A DNA stretch of 44,709 nt from Methanobacteriota archaeon (GCA_029547145.1 JAKPPV010000020.1:1-44709); one strand, 5' to 3'; shown: positions 8,835 through 17,370, counted from the stretch's first letter. A program made the numbers and translations. The notes: generated from the letters alone by a model not told the origin.

Positions 8835-9730
8835 CGCCGGCGCCGGGCCGCAACGGCCGCCCCGAGGAGGGGGGCATCGCCGCCGAGCGGGCTCGTGACG
8901 ACCTCGGGGCACGGGAGGTACCGCTCCATCCGGGCGACGGTGGGACCGACGAGCAGGTCCGCCTGGGCCTGGACGACGGCGCCGTCGAGCACGATCCGCG
9001 CCGGGTCGTACGCGACCGTGAGGGCCGAGAGGGCGCGCCCGTTCAGCACCGCGACCGCCTCCAGGAAGCGGCGTGCGCCGGGCTCGCCGGCCCGTGCCGC
9101 CGCGAAGATCTCCGGGGTCGCCGTGTACTCCGGGTCGCCCGCCCGCCTCTCCACCGCGTAGAACCGCGGCAGGTTCCTTCCTGAGCAGTAGCCCTCCCAG
9201 TGGTTCGGGTAGCCGCAGCTGCAGACGAGCCCGTGACGGGTCTCGACCGTGATGTGCCCGATCTCGCCCGCGTTCCCCCCGCGCCCCCCGAGGAGGTGGC
9301 CCCCGGAGATCACGCCGCCGCCGATCCCGGTCGAGATCGTGACGTAGACCAGGTCGTCGCACCCCGCGCCGGCACCGTGGGCGTGCTCCCCGAGGGCCCC
9401 CGCCCGGGCGTCGTTCACCAGGGTGACGTCTCCGCCCAGGGCCTCCGAGAGGGGCCCGACCAGGTCGATCCTCGGGTAGGGAAGGTTCGGGGGTGAGACG
9501 ACGGCGCCGGTCACAAGGTCGAGCGGCCCCGCCGCAGCGATCCCGACCGGGCGGGGGCGGGGGCCGCCGACCCGCCGGACCGCCGCCAGGATCGCGTCGG
9601 TCACCGCCGCCCCGTCCGGCCCGCCGGTCGGCGTCGCGAAGACCTCGCGCGCGAGCACCCGCCCGTCTTCGTCGACGAGGGCGACCCGGACCCGGGTCCC
9701 CCCCAGGTCGACCGCCACGACCGTCTCCAT
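8831..9730 (-). CDS. ROK-family sugar kinase (glucokinase-like)
   Basis: About 299 residues from the ATG at 9730. The N-terminal phosphate-binding motif VAVDLGGTRVRVALVDEDG, the second ATP-fold motif STGIGGGVISGG, and a cysteine-containing ROK zinc motif (CSCGYPNHWEGYCSG) support a ROK kinase, probably phosphorylating glucose or another hexose with ATP. A GTG at 9739 overlaps the upstream methyltransferase stop. However, the GGAG at the end of that gene is correctly spaced for ATG 9730, which also matches the usual ROK start METVVAVDLGG. It is probably co-transcribed with the methyltransferase gene. The zinc motif departs from the canonical CxCGxxGCxE, so substrate prediction is weak. Confidence 0.88.
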   Translation of the reverse strand: METVVAVDLGGTRVRVALVDEDGRVLAREVFATPTGGPDGAAVTDAILAAVRRVGGPRPRPVGIAAAGPLDLVTGAVVSPPNLPYPRIDLVGPLSEALGGDVTLVNDARAGALGEHAHGAGAGCDDLVYVTISTGIGGGVISGGHLLGGRGGNAGEIGHITVETRHGLVCSCGYPNHWEGYCSGRNLPRFYAVERRAGDPEYTATPEIFAAARAGEPGARRFLEAVAVLNGRALSALTVAYDPARIVLDGAVVQAQADLLVGPTVARMERYLPCPEVVTSPLGGDAPLLGAAVAARRRR

Positions 9731-9735
9731 CCCCC

Positions 9736-10962
9736 TCACTCCTTGAAAAAGAGCACGATCCGGTTCGTGTTGGTGCCCCCCCGGTGGTTGGCGACCCCCC
9801 AGATGTGCGAGGTCTTGGTGAACCTCGACCGGTTGACGAAGACCGCCTGGCAGACGAACCCCGCCTCCTCACCGAGCGGTACCACGTGCTCGTCGAGCGG
9901 GACCGTGCTCCGGCGTACCTCGCCGACCTCGAACGCGACGTGACCCCCGGGCGCGGTGACCCGGAAAAGCTCGGCAAAGACCTCGCCCATCACCCCGGAC
10001 CAGGCCCGGACCGTCCGGCTCATCGTGATCCCCGACGCGACCCTCTCCTCGTCCAGCCCGTTGAACCAGCAGCGGAGCCAGTTGTCCTTCGCGTAGGCGA
10101 CCTGGTCGAGGAACGGCGGTGAGGTGACGGTCAGCCGGACCGAGTCCGGGAGGAGGCCCGGGGTCGACCGGGCGTCACCGGTCATGAACCGTGCATCCTC
10201 CGCCCGGCGGGCGAGGCGTCTGCGGTCTTCGTCCGAGAGGTCGCGGAGGAGCCGGGCGGTCTTGTGGACCACGATCCCGTCCACGTCCTTCGGTGGAGGT
10301 GTCTGGCGGAGCCGCTCGTTGATCCGGCGCTGGCTCTCCGGGCTCGCCGCCTGGTTCGGCGGCAGGGTGTAGACCGAGAAGAAGTTCCGGGAGTGGCCGG
10401 AGAGGCGGTTGGTCGCGACCATCCGGATCCACCGGTCGAGGTCGTCCTCCCTGTCGGAGGCGGCCCGCTCGAGGAGTGCCCGGCGGAGCGAGACCAGGTG
10501 TGCCTCGGTCACCGGGTGGTAGAACATCGAGAGGTCCCGGTCGGCCCGCGCGGACGGGTCGAACGGGTAGGAGGCGAGCCGTTCGGCGACCGCTCCGGGA
10601 TCGGGAGGGGGTACCAGGCGGGGAGCGGAGAGCAGGGCGGAGAGGGGGTTCGCGTCGTTCGCCGCGACGCGCCGGTCGAGGAGCGCCGCCTCGAGCGCGG
10701 TCGTCCCCCGGCCCGAGAACGGGTCGTAGACCAGGTCGCCGGGTCCGGTGAGGCGTTCGATGAAGAACCGGGGGAGCTGTGGCTTGAAGCAGGCGCGGTA
10801 GGAGAGCTCGTGGAGGGAGTGGGCCTGCCGCTGCCGGGGGGTCCAGAACTCCGCCTCGAACCGTTCGACCCTGCGGCCCCCATAGAGAACCGTCCCCACC
10901 CGGACACCGGGAGGCAGCGGGAACCGGTCAAAGACCGGGGAGAGGCGGGAGATGCCGGTCAT
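9736..10962 (-). CDS. DNA methyltransferase (N4/N6 amino-MTase type), orphan
   Basis: 408 residues from the ATG at 10962. The AdoMet-binding motif DPFSGRGTT lies at residues 80-88 and the catalytic TSPPF at 280-284, with ~190 residues between containing a possible target-recognition region (VYTLPPNQAASPESQRRINE). A C-terminal strand motif VTAPGGHVAFEVGEV follows. The SPPF form is typical of N4-cytosine (sometimes N6-adenine) methylases. No restriction endonuclease gene is adjacent, so it may be a regulatory or orphan enzyme. The divergent arsC-like gene starts 67 bases away, and the ROK kinase follows closely downstream. Confidence 0.82.
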   Translation of the reverse strand: MTGISRLSPVFDRFPLPPGVRVGTVLYGGRRVERFEAEFWTPRQRQAHSLHELSYRACFKPQLPRFFIERLTGPGDLVYDPFSGRGTTALEAALLDRRVAANDANPLSALLSAPRLVPPPDPGAVAERLASYPFDPSARADRDLSMFYHPVTEAHLVSLRRALLERAASDREDDLDRWIRMVATNRLSGHSRNFFSVYTLPPNQAASPESQRRINERLRQTPPPKDVDGIVVHKTARLLRDLSDEDRRRLARRAEDARFMTGDARSTPGLLPDSVRLTVTSPPFLDQVAYAKDNWLRCWFNGLDEERVASGITMSRTVRAWSGVMGEVFAELFRVTAPGGHVAFEVGEVRRSTVPLDEHVVPLGEEAGFVCQAVFVNRSRFTKTSHIWGVANHRGGTNTNRIVLFFKE

Positions 10963-10993
10963 GCGCGCACAGAAGATAGGTGGCGCCGGAAGA

Positions 10994-11028
10994 TAGGTAT
11001 ATGGTCTGGCACCGCTCCACTCAATTGA
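10994..11028 (+). promoter_or_regulatory. Promoter of arsC-like gene with TCAATTGA palindrome
   Basis: A TATA-like TAGGTATATGG (10994-11004) lies about 25 bases ahead of the expected transcription start. The perfect palindrome TCAATTGA (11021-11028) abuts the ATG at 11029, so the mRNA would be nearly leaderless. The palindrome could be part of an operator for the downstream ArsR-like protein. Confidence 0.4.
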
Positions 11029-11436
11029 ATGGCTCCGAAGGGTGTCCTCTTTCTCTGCACGCACAATTCGGCCCGCTCCCAGATGGCGGAAGGGCTCCTC
11101 CGCCACCGGTTCCCCGGGCGCTTCGAGGCCTACAGTGCCGGTACCGATCCCACGACCCTCGACCCGTGCGCCGTCCGGGTGATGGCCGAGATCGGGATCG
11201 ACATCTCGGGCCAGCGGGCGAAGTCCCTCGTCGAGGTCCTCGACCTCCCGATCGAGACGGTGGTGACCGTCTGCGACCGTGCCCAGGAGACCTGCCCGTT
11301 CTTCCCCGGGGCGAAGGAGACCCTCCACGTCTCCTTCCCCGACCCGGGGGCGGTCGAAGGGGAGGGGCGGCTCGAGGCCTTCCGCCGGGCCCGGGACGAG
11401 ATCGCCGACTGGGTCGAGAGGACGTTCGGGAGATAA
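11029..11436 (+). CDS. arsC: Arsenate reductase ArsC / low-molecular-weight phosphatase family
   Basis: A 135-residue protein of normal family length. The P-loop CTHNSARSQMAEGLLR is near the N-terminus, and the pair of resolving cysteines CDRAQETCPFFPG is the mark of thioredoxin-coupled arsenate reductases (three catalytic cysteines), as opposed to ordinary tyrosine phosphatases. It would reduce arsenate to arsenite in the cytoplasm with electrons from thioredoxin. An ArsR-type regulator follows but has its own promoter. No arsenite pump (ArsB/Acr3) lies nearby, so detoxification would need one elsewhere. Confidence 0.88.
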   Translation: MAPKGVLFLCTHNSARSQMAEGLLRHRFPGRFEAYSAGTDPTTLDPCAVRVMAEIGIDISGQRAKSLVEVLDLPIETVVTVCDRAQETCPFFPGAKETLHVSFPDPGAVEGEGRLEAFRRARDEIADWVERTFGR

Positions 11437-11444
11437 ACGGCAGG

Positions 11445-11461
11445 TATTTATAATCGATCGA
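11445..11461 (+). promoter_or_regulatory. TATA box and TCGATCGA palindrome before ArsR-like gene
   Basis: TATTTATAA (11445-11453) is a good archaeal TATA box, immediately followed by the self-complementary TCGATCGA at 11454-11461. Transcription is expected near 11475, which favours translation from ATG 11511 over the GTG at 11475. Confidence 0.5.
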
Positions 11462-11510
11462 GGATAAGGGACCAGTGCGCCTCCACGAGGAGGGAGTGGG
11501 TGAGACGAAG

Positions 11511-11903
11511 ATGGCAGTCCCGGACGACCTCAGACAGGTGATCGAGGGAGCGGGGGGGGCGGAGGTGCTGAGGGCGCAGCTGCCGGACCCCGAACGGATC
11601 CGCACCGACAGTCGACTCTTCCATACCCTCTCGGACCCGCTGCGGCTCTCCATCCTCTTTTTGCTCCAGTCCCGGCCGCTCTGCGTCTCGGTGATCAAGG
11701 AGGTCCTGCGGGTGCCCGACTCGAAGCTCTCCTACCACCTGTCGGTCCTGCAGTCGATGCGGCTGATCCAGGGCGAGCGGCAGGCGAACTGGATCATCTA
11801 CCACGAGACCCCGCTCGGACGCCGGATCGTCTCCCGGATCGAGGAGCTCTCGCGGACCGAACGCGAGTTCCAGCCCCCCGAGGCGTCGAGCGCCGAGATC
11901 TGA
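11511..11903 (+). CDS. ArsR-family winged-helix transcription regulator
   Basis: 130 residues from ATG 11511. A longer form would start at GTG 11475, but that codon sits at the predicted transcription start. The HTH region is typical: LFHTLSDPLRLSILFLL, then SVIKEVLRVPDSKLSYHLSVLQ as recognition helices, then a beta wing (ERQANWIIYHETP). Only one cysteine (RPLCVSV) lies where ArsR/SmtB metal sensors carry ELCVCDL, so metalloid sensing through that site is doubtful. Adjacent to arsC, it may control arsC and itself through the palindromes seen in both promoters. Confidence 0.82.
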   Translation: MAVPDDLRQVIEGAGGAEVLRAQLPDPERIRTDSRLFHTLSDPLRLSILFLLQSRPLCVSVIKEVLRVPDSKLSYHLSVLQSMRLIQGERQANWIIYHETPLGRRIVSRIEELSRTEREFQPPEASSAEI

Positions 11904-11919
11904 CCCGACCGGACCCGGG

Positions 11920-14900
11920 TCACCCCTTCGCCTCGTCGGTCTTCCGCTCGTGTAACAGGAGCGCTGCCCGGTTCCGGACGAGGGGGGAGGGGTCGGAGAA
12001 GGCCTGCCGGATCAGGTCGGTCGCCCGTTCGCCGCCGATCCCGCCGAGGGCGATCACCGCGCCGAGGCGCAGGTCCGGATCGGGATGGACCAACAGGGAG
12101 GAGAGGGGGGCGAGCGCCTCCTCGCCGAACCGGCCGAGCAGGCGCCAGTCCTCCGAGGCGAGGGCGAACCCCAGCGCCTGCTCCTCGTCCGCACCCTGCC
12201 ACCCGGCCCCGCGGAGGACCCGGGCGGCGCCGGCACGGACCTCCCGCTCCGGGTGCCCCAGCGCGGCGACGAGCGGCTCGAGGGCTTCAGGGACGGCGCG
12301 TCCGAGGGAGACGACCGCCGCCTCCCGGACCGCGTAATCGGGGTCGGCGAGCCGGTCGACGACCAGGCGGAGCGCCATCGGGGTGCCCAGGAGACCGAGC
12401 GAGGTGACGGCCTCCTCACGGACCCCGGGGTCGGGGTCGAGGAGCGCCCCCGCGAGGGCCGCCACGGTCCCCGGTGCGGGGATGGCGCGGAGGGCCTCCG
12501 CCGCCGCCCGCCGTTCGGCGGGGTCGCCGGCGAAGAGCCGGCCCGCGAGCGGTCCGAGTCCGCGCGGGTCGCCGGTCCGGCCGAGCCGGCGGAGGAGGGC
12601 GGGCGCGTCCGCGGGGTTTCCGGCGAGGGCGGCGAGGAGGACGGAGACCGGATCCCTGGACGCCGCATCGGTCCCCGCCGGTTCCTCCTCGGGAGGGGAG
12701 GAGGACCCCACCGGGGCGGCGGGTCCGGTGGGACCGGGGGCCTCCTCTCCTGGCGGGGCGAATGCAGAGAGCGGCACCGTGGGCGCCTTGGACGGGGAGC
12801 TGACCGGCACCTCCACCGGTTCCCGGTGCCAGGCCTCGAGCGTCACCTCGTCCTCTTCGGCCGCCGGGAGGACGACCTCCCGCACCGACGGGACGGGGGG
12901 CGCGCCGGACTCCCCGCCGAGCCCCGGCGGGCGGAGCGAGGCGAGGGCGGTCCGGGCGGTCTCGGCGACCTCGGGGTCCGGGTCGTCCGCGAGCGGGACG
13001 AGCCGTTCCTCCGCGACCACCCCGAGCTCCGTGAGTGCCCGGATCGCCCGCACCCTGACGGCCGTCGGCCGTTCCGCATCCGCTGCGATGTCGGCCAGAG
13101 GGGGGGCGGCGGCGGGGCCGATCCCCCCGAGGGCGGCGATCGCGGCCGTCCCCGCGTCGGGCTCCTCGCGGGCGAGGAGGGCGAGGAGGGCGGGCACGGA
13201 GGCGGTGTCGCGGAGGGCGCCGAGGGCGTGGGCGGCGGCGATCGCCGCCGGCAGGTCGGCCCTTTCGAGCACAGGGCGGAGGGCCGGCAGGACATCCGGG
13301 CCGAAAAGGGTGAGCGCCGCGGAGGCCGCGGACCGGACCCGGAGGTACGGGTCCGAGAGGGCGTCGATCAGCGCGGGCACCACCCCCGGGTCTCCGGACT
13401 CACCGAGCGCCCAGGCGGCGTGCTCCCGGACCTCCTCCTCCCCGTCGGTGCGGAGGCGCACGAGGAGCGGGGCGGTCGCCCGGGGGTCCATCAGCCCGGC
13501 GAGGGCGTCGATCGCCGCGCACCGGACCAGGCGGTCGGGGTCCTCCAGTGCGCCGAGGAGCGGGCCGACCGCGTCCGGTCCGAGCCGGCCAAAGACCTCG
13601 ACCGCGACCAGTCGGAGTGCCGGGTCGGGCTCGCCGAGGGCCTCCTCGAGGGTGGCGAGGAGCTCTCCCGGGGGCGAGCGGGATCCCGCCTCTGCGCCGT
13701 GGCGGAGCGCCTCGTCGATGAACTCGCGGATCGCGGTCTCCCGGTGCATCGAGGGGGGGGCGGAGATGCGGGTCCTGAGGGGGGAGGCGCCCGCCCCCCG
13801 GGCCGCGAGGTCGGCGAGACGGACGAGGAGCGGCCGGTCCCCCCCCGGTCTCCGGCCCCGGTCCTCCGGCGGCGGGGGGGAGAGCGCGGGCGGCGGCACC
13901 GGGGTGACGGGCTCGATCGGTCCCTCCGATACCGCCGTCTCCTCCGGGCCGGGGGCGACCGCCCCGGCGTCGGGCCCGGCCCGGACCAGGAGACCGATCG
14001 CTCCGTCGCGGATCGTCGGGTTCGGGTGCGCCCGCGCCTCCTCGAGCGCCCGCCGGCCGACCGGGCCGAGAGAGAGGAGGGCCTCGCCGGCCCCGGTCCT
14101 GATCCCGAAGTAGTCGTCGGCGAGGGCCTCGATCAGGGCGGGGACGGCGGGCTCCCCGAGCCGAACCAGCAGCGGCCACTGTTCCGTCGCTAAAAGGAGC
14201 GCGATCGTCTCCTCCTCCGTCTCGGGGAGCCACCCGAAGGTCTCGAGGGCGCCGGCGGCGGCGAGCCGGACCGCGTGGGAACGGTCGTGGAGGGCCCCCC
14301 GGAGGAGCGGGATCGCCCGCGGCTCCCCAAGGAGGCCCAGGGACTCGGCGGCCGCCGCCCTCACCTCCTCCTCGGGGTCATGGGTCAGCAGCCCCGCGAG
14401 AGGGGGAAAGGCGGCGACGTCCCCGATCCGGCCGAGCGTCCGCGCCGCCGCCTCCCGGATCCCGAAGTGCGGGTCCCGGAGGGCCCCGATCAGGTGGGGC
14501 ACGGCCACCTTGTGCATCCGGATGATCGCGTCCCAGTCCTCCAGGGCGAACCGGTAGGCGAACTCCTCGCGCTCGTCGGCCGGCGTCCACTTCGACTGTT
14601 CGAGCGCCCGGGCCGCACCGAGCCGGACGCGGTGGGAGGGGTCCGCAAGGCGGGCCTTCAGCGCCGGCCAGGCGGTCCTGCCCATCTCCCGGAGGGCGAG
14701 CACCGCCCCCCGCCAGAGCTCCTCGCGCCCCGAGGCGAGCGCCTGAACAAGCCCGGGGATCGCCTCCTCGCCATACCGGGCGCAGAGCGTCGCCACCGCC
14801 GGGTACACCCGTCCCGTATCGTCCCCCAGGGCCGGGATCAGCCGGGCGGCGTCGAACCCCGGGCGGGCGGCGAGGACCTCGATCGTCCGCCGCTGGACCT

Positions 14901-15087
14901 CGCGGTTCCCGGTACGGAGGAGTTCGAGGAAGGGGGCGAGGTCATCCTCCGCGAGGTGGGAGAGGGTCCTTGCCGCCTCCTCGCGGACGAGGGCATCGCG
15001 GTGGTCGAGGAGGGGTAACAGCCCCCGGATGTTGCGTTCGGCCGCGAGCCGCTGCACGTTCGGCCGGAAGAGGTCAAAGAGCCCGAT
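11920..15087 (-). CDS. Large HEAT-repeat protein (PBS-lyase type repeats)
   Basis: More than 1040 residues, nearly all HEAT/PBS-lyase repeats of the form DPDPEVAETARTALASL and ALHDRSHAVRLAAAGALETFG. These are broken by two Pro-rich linkers (around bases 13750-13950 and 12650-12900). Several repeats include the insertion seen in archaeal relatives (WTPADEREEFAYRFALEDWDAI). Such superhelices serve as protein-binding scaffolds, and no enzymatic motif is visible. The first in-frame standard start is GTG 15057, but the frame extends upstream through IGLFDLFRPNV, the expected N-terminus of this family. A perfect AGGTGAT sits six bases before the ATC codon at 15087, so I place the start there. The gene is divergent from the HTH regulator. 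Confidence 0.85.
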   Translation of the reverse strand: MGLFDLFRPNVQRLAAERNIRGLLPLLDHRDALVREEAARTLSHLAEDDLAPFLELLRTGNREVQRRTIEVLAARPGFDAARLIPALGDDTGRVYPAVATLCARYGEEAIPGLVQALASGREELWRGAVLALREMGRTAWPALKARLADPSHRVRLGAARALEQSKWTPADEREEFAYRFALEDWDAIIRMHKVAVPHLIGALRDPHFGIREAAARTLGRIGDVAAFPPLAGLLTHDPEEEVRAAAAESLGLLGEPRAIPLLRGALHDRSHAVRLAAAGALETFGWLPETEEETIALLLATEQWPLLVRLGEPAVPALIEALADDYFGIRTGAGEALLSLGPVGRRALEEARAHPNPTIRDGAIGLLVRAGPDAGAVAPGPEETAVSEGPIEPVTPVPPPALSPPPPEDRGRRPGGDRPLLVRLADLAARGAGASPLRTRISAPPSMHRETAIREFIDEALRHGAEAGSRSPPGELLATLEEALGEPDPALRLVAVEVFGRLGPDAVGPLLGALEDPDRLVRCAAIDALAGLMDPRATAPLLVRLRTDGEEEVREHAAWALGESGDPGVVPALIDALSDPYLRVRSAASAALTLFGPDVLPALRPVLERADLPAAIAAAHALGALRDTASVPALLALLAREEPDAGTAAIAALGGIGPAAAPPLADIAADAERPTAVRVRAIRALTELGVVAEERLVPLADDPDPEVAETARTALASLRPPGLGGESGAPPVPSVREVVLPAAEEDEVTLEAWHREPVEVPVSSPSKAPTVPLSAFAPPGEEAPGPTGPAAPVGSSSPPEEEPAGTDAASRDPVSVLLAALAGNPADAPALLRRLGRTGDPRGLGPLAGRLFAGDPAERRAAAEALRAIPAPGTVAALAGALLDPDPGVREEAVTSLGLLGTPMALRLVVDRLADPDYAVREAAVVSLGRAVPEALEPLVAALGHPEREVRAGAARVLRGAGWQGADEEQALGFALASEDWRLLGRFGEEALAPLSSLLVHPDPDLRLGAVIALGGIGGERATDLIRQAFSDPSPLVRNRAALLLHERKTDEAKG

Positions 15088-15093
15088 GACTGC

Positions 15094-15100
15094 ATCACCT
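15094..15100 (-). promoter_or_regulatory. Strong ribosome-binding site deciding a non-standard start
   Basis: Read on the minus strand this is AGGTGAT, fully complementary to the 16S rRNA tail, followed after six bases by ATC GGG CTC TTT GAC. The ATG within GGTGATG is in the wrong frame for the HEAT protein. Confidence 0.55.
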
Positions 15101-15213
15101 GGAATACTACCCGATATCTGGAGGGAACCGGTATTATCAGTATTGGCCCCGACCCCCCTCGCCTCCGGGCAGGTGCCGGCCCCCGGGCGTCGGATCCATT
15201 CCCCAATAGAACC

Positions 15214-15254
15214 GGAAAATATTTCCCTTCAGGAGAAAATTTTCGTCAGGAGAT
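15214..15254 (+). promoter_or_regulatory. Promoter and candidate operator of HTH regulator
   Basis: The near-palindromic TATA region GGAAAATATTTCC (15214-15226) is followed by the perfect palindrome GAAAATTTTC (15235-15244), flanked by two copies of TCAGGAGA. Spacing to the ATG at 15268 fits an archaeal promoter with an autoregulatory operator just upstream of the start. Confidence 0.5.
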
Positions 15255-15267
15255 AGACAGAAGTACC

Positions 15268-15753
15268 ATGTTTCTCCGCCGTGTACTCGAGACGTCGTTC
15301 CAGACCGCCCTCGCCGAGGAGCTGACGCGCCGCGATATGACGATCCGGGAGCTCTCGGACCGGACGGGGATCCCCCTCCCGACCCTCTACAAGATCTCGT
15401 CGGGGGAGCGCGACCCCCGCCTCTCGACCGTGCTCGGGATCGCGGAGGCATTCGAGCCCCGGCAGCAGCGCCCGGTCGCGGTGATCGCGGCCCGGTTCCT
15501 CCTCGACGCGGTCGCCGGCAAGGAGATCGAGGTCCGGGACCGGCGGTACCCGGTCCGCGGGTACGCGGCCAGCTCGCTCGAGGAGTGCCTCGTCGCCGCG
15601 GTCCGCGCCGAGAAGGAGGGGGCGATCGCGATCGTCTGCGCCCCCGTGCTCGCCTCGATCGTCGAGCGGATCGTCGACGTCCCCGTCGTGATCCTGAAGC
15701 CCGGCCCCGAGACCCTGGAGGAGGCACTCGAGTCCGTCCGCCGCCGGCTCTAG
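15268..15753 (+). CDS. XRE-type HTH transcription regulator with C-terminal ligand-like domain
   Basis: 161 residues. The helix-turn-helix is plain: FQTALAEELTRRDMTIRELSDRTGIPLPTLYKISSGERDPRLSTVLGIAEAF. A ~90-residue alpha/beta C-terminal domain (IEVRDRRYPVRGYAASSLEECLVAAVRAEKEGAIAIVCAPV…) could sense a small molecule. This architecture is common in methanogen regulators of unknown target. The palindromes in its promoter suggest autoregulation, and divergence from the HEAT gene suggests it may control that gene too. Confidence 0.85.
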   Translation: MFLRRVLETSFQTALAEELTRRDMTIRELSDRTGIPLPTLYKISSGERDPRLSTVLGIAEAFEPRQQRPVAVIAARFLLDAVAGKEIEVRDRRYPVRGYAASSLEECLVAAVRAEKEGAIAIVCAPVLASIVERIVDVPVVILKPGPETLEEALESVRRRL

Positions 15754-15787
15754 GCGTCCATTCGCCGGTCCCGATGCCCGGCCCCTC

Positions 15788-16627
15788 TCACCGTCGGGCG
15801 TACCGCCGGTAGAGGGCGTCGAAGACCCCGAGCTGTCCCTCGTAGAGCCCGGCGGCGGTGTTCTTGTACTCCAGGCAGGTCGCGTTCTCCGGGTGCGCCC
15901 GGATCCAGGTGAAGGCGTGCTCGAACGGCACGCCGCCACCGGGCGCGTCGAGCGGGGTGTGGCGGTCGAGGACCGACCCGGCGGGGGAGTTCGAGAGGTG
16001 GTGGTAGCGGACGGGCAGGTGGTCGAACGCGGCGAGCGCCGCCGTGTAGTCCCACCCGAAGTGGTTCGCGGCGACGTAGAGGTGGGCGAAGTCCAGGCAG
16101 TAGCCCCGGATGCGCCCGTCGCCGAGGGCACGGAGCTCGTCGGCCGACGTGCCATAGAAACGGAGATCGCGGGAGACGGCGGGGAGGTTCTCGAGGAGGA
16201 GGCGGGGGTCCGTCCACTCGTCGAGGAACGAGGCCATCGCATCGATCGCCCCGGCGGGGGTAGACCCGACCAGGCACCCCCCGTGGATGACGACCCGGTC
16301 CGCACCGAGGAGGTCGGCCGACTCGAGGGCGGCACCCATCCCCTCCTGGAGCCGGGCGCGGCCCTCCGCCGGGGTGAGTCCGTACGGGGCGGTCGGCTCC
16401 ACCGGGTTGACCCCGTCCCGGTGGTGCGGGGCGTGGACGATGAACCGGGTGTCGAGGGCCAGGTAGGCATCCAGCCTCCGCCGGTCATCGGGGGTCAGCG
16501 GCCCCGGGACGTAGACCTGGACCGCGTCGAGCCGCCCGTCCCCGACGAGCCGGGCGAAGACCGGGAGGGCCTCCGGGTCCCGGAGCCGGACGGCACCGGC
16601 GATCCGGTAGGGGCGTGACAGAGACAT
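15788..16627 (-). CDS. TIM-barrel sugar-phosphate isomerase/AP endonuclease family 2 protein
   Basis: 279 residues with the strand-end motifs of the xylose-isomerase-like TIM barrel: FIVHAPHHRDGV, ADRVVIHGGCL, LLLENLPA, GYCLDFAHLYVAANHFG, YHHLSNSP and CLEYKN. His, Glu and Asp residues at these strand ends would bind two or three metal ions. Family members include endonuclease IV and sugar isomerases/epimerases, and the specific reaction is not predictable here. Its 5' end is 44 bases from the end of the DUF1614 gene, so it may be the last gene of that minus-strand run. Confidence 0.8.
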   Translation of the reverse strand: MSLSRPYRIAGAVRLRDPEALPVFARLVGDGRLDAVQVYVPGPLTPDDRRRLDAYLALDTRFIVHAPHHRDGVNPVEPTAPYGLTPAEGRARLQEGMGAALESADLLGADRVVIHGGCLVGSTPAGAIDAMASFLDEWTDPRLLLENLPAVSRDLRFYGTSADELRALGDGRIRGYCLDFAHLYVAANHFGWDYTAALAAFDHLPVRYHHLSNSPAGSVLDRHTPLDAPGGGVPFEHAFTWIRAHPENATCLEYKNTAAGLYEGQLGVFDALYRRYARR

Positions 16628-16671
16628 ACGGGAGGTTGAGTGCCGATCCGAGATGAAACCAGGGTCCGTTC

Positions 16672-17370
16672 TCAGGCGATCAGGGCCGCGATGATCCCGG
16701 CGAGGAAGATCCCGTCGAAGGTCCCGGCACCGCCGATCGAGACCATGCCCGCCCCGAGGCGCGGGTACTCCCGCCAGAGCAGGAGGTCGGCGCCGATCAG
16801 GGTACCGAGCGTCCCGCTGATGTATCCGATCGCCGGGCCGGTGCCCGGTGCCAGGGACCCGAGGAGGAGCCCGGCGAGCCCGGCGCAGAGGGGCGGGATG
16901 AAGAACGGCGTCGTGATCCCGAGCCCCGGCACCGGGCGGGCGGAGAGGCGGGTCACGATGGTGACGGCGAGCACCCCGGCACCAACGAGGAGGAGGCAGA
17001 CCGGGCCACCGAGGCGCACCGCGGCGAGGGTCAGCCCGATCGAGACGACGGTCGGGATCACCGCCCCCCCCAGGTTGACCGCGACCGTCGTCTCGGGCGA
17101 GAACGGCGGGATCCGGTAGAGGCGTTCGACCATGCGCCAGCCCGGCGGGAGCCGGAGCGGGAACGGGTCGCGGGCCCGGACGCGGGCGACCGGGATGTTG
17201 ACGAACGAGCCGGCGAGGGTGAGCGCGAGGAGCGCGAACACCTGCAGGGGCGTGAAACCGAGCCGGGCGAAGGCCCCGCCGACGAGCTGGAGGAAGAGGA
17301 GGGGGACGAGAAGGAGGAGGGCGGCGCCGAGGAGGAGGAGGAGGACCGGGGAGACGGGAGAACGGTCCAC
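16672..17370 (-). CDS. DUF1614 membrane protein
   Basis: A 232-residue polytopic protein with about six hydrophobic segments. The conserved GSFVNIPV, FSPETTVAVNLGGAVIPTVVS and SIGGAGTFDGIFLAGIIA stretches are those of the DUF1614 family found in methanogens and some bacteria. Function is unknown. It starts with a GTG directly after the FlpA stop (TAG GTG), so translation is coupled to flpA. Confidence 0.85.
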   Translation of the reverse strand: MDRSPVSPVLLLLLGAALLLLVPLLFLQLVGGAFARLGFTPLQVFALLALTLAGSFVNIPVARVRARDPFPLRLPPGWRMVERLYRIPPFSPETTVAVNLGGAVIPTVVSIGLTLAAVRLGGPVCLLLVGAGVLAVTIVTRLSARPVPGLGITTPFFIPPLCAGLAGLLLGSLAPGTGPAIGYISGTLGTLIGADLLLWREYPRLGAGMVSIGGAGTFDGIFLAGIIAALIA

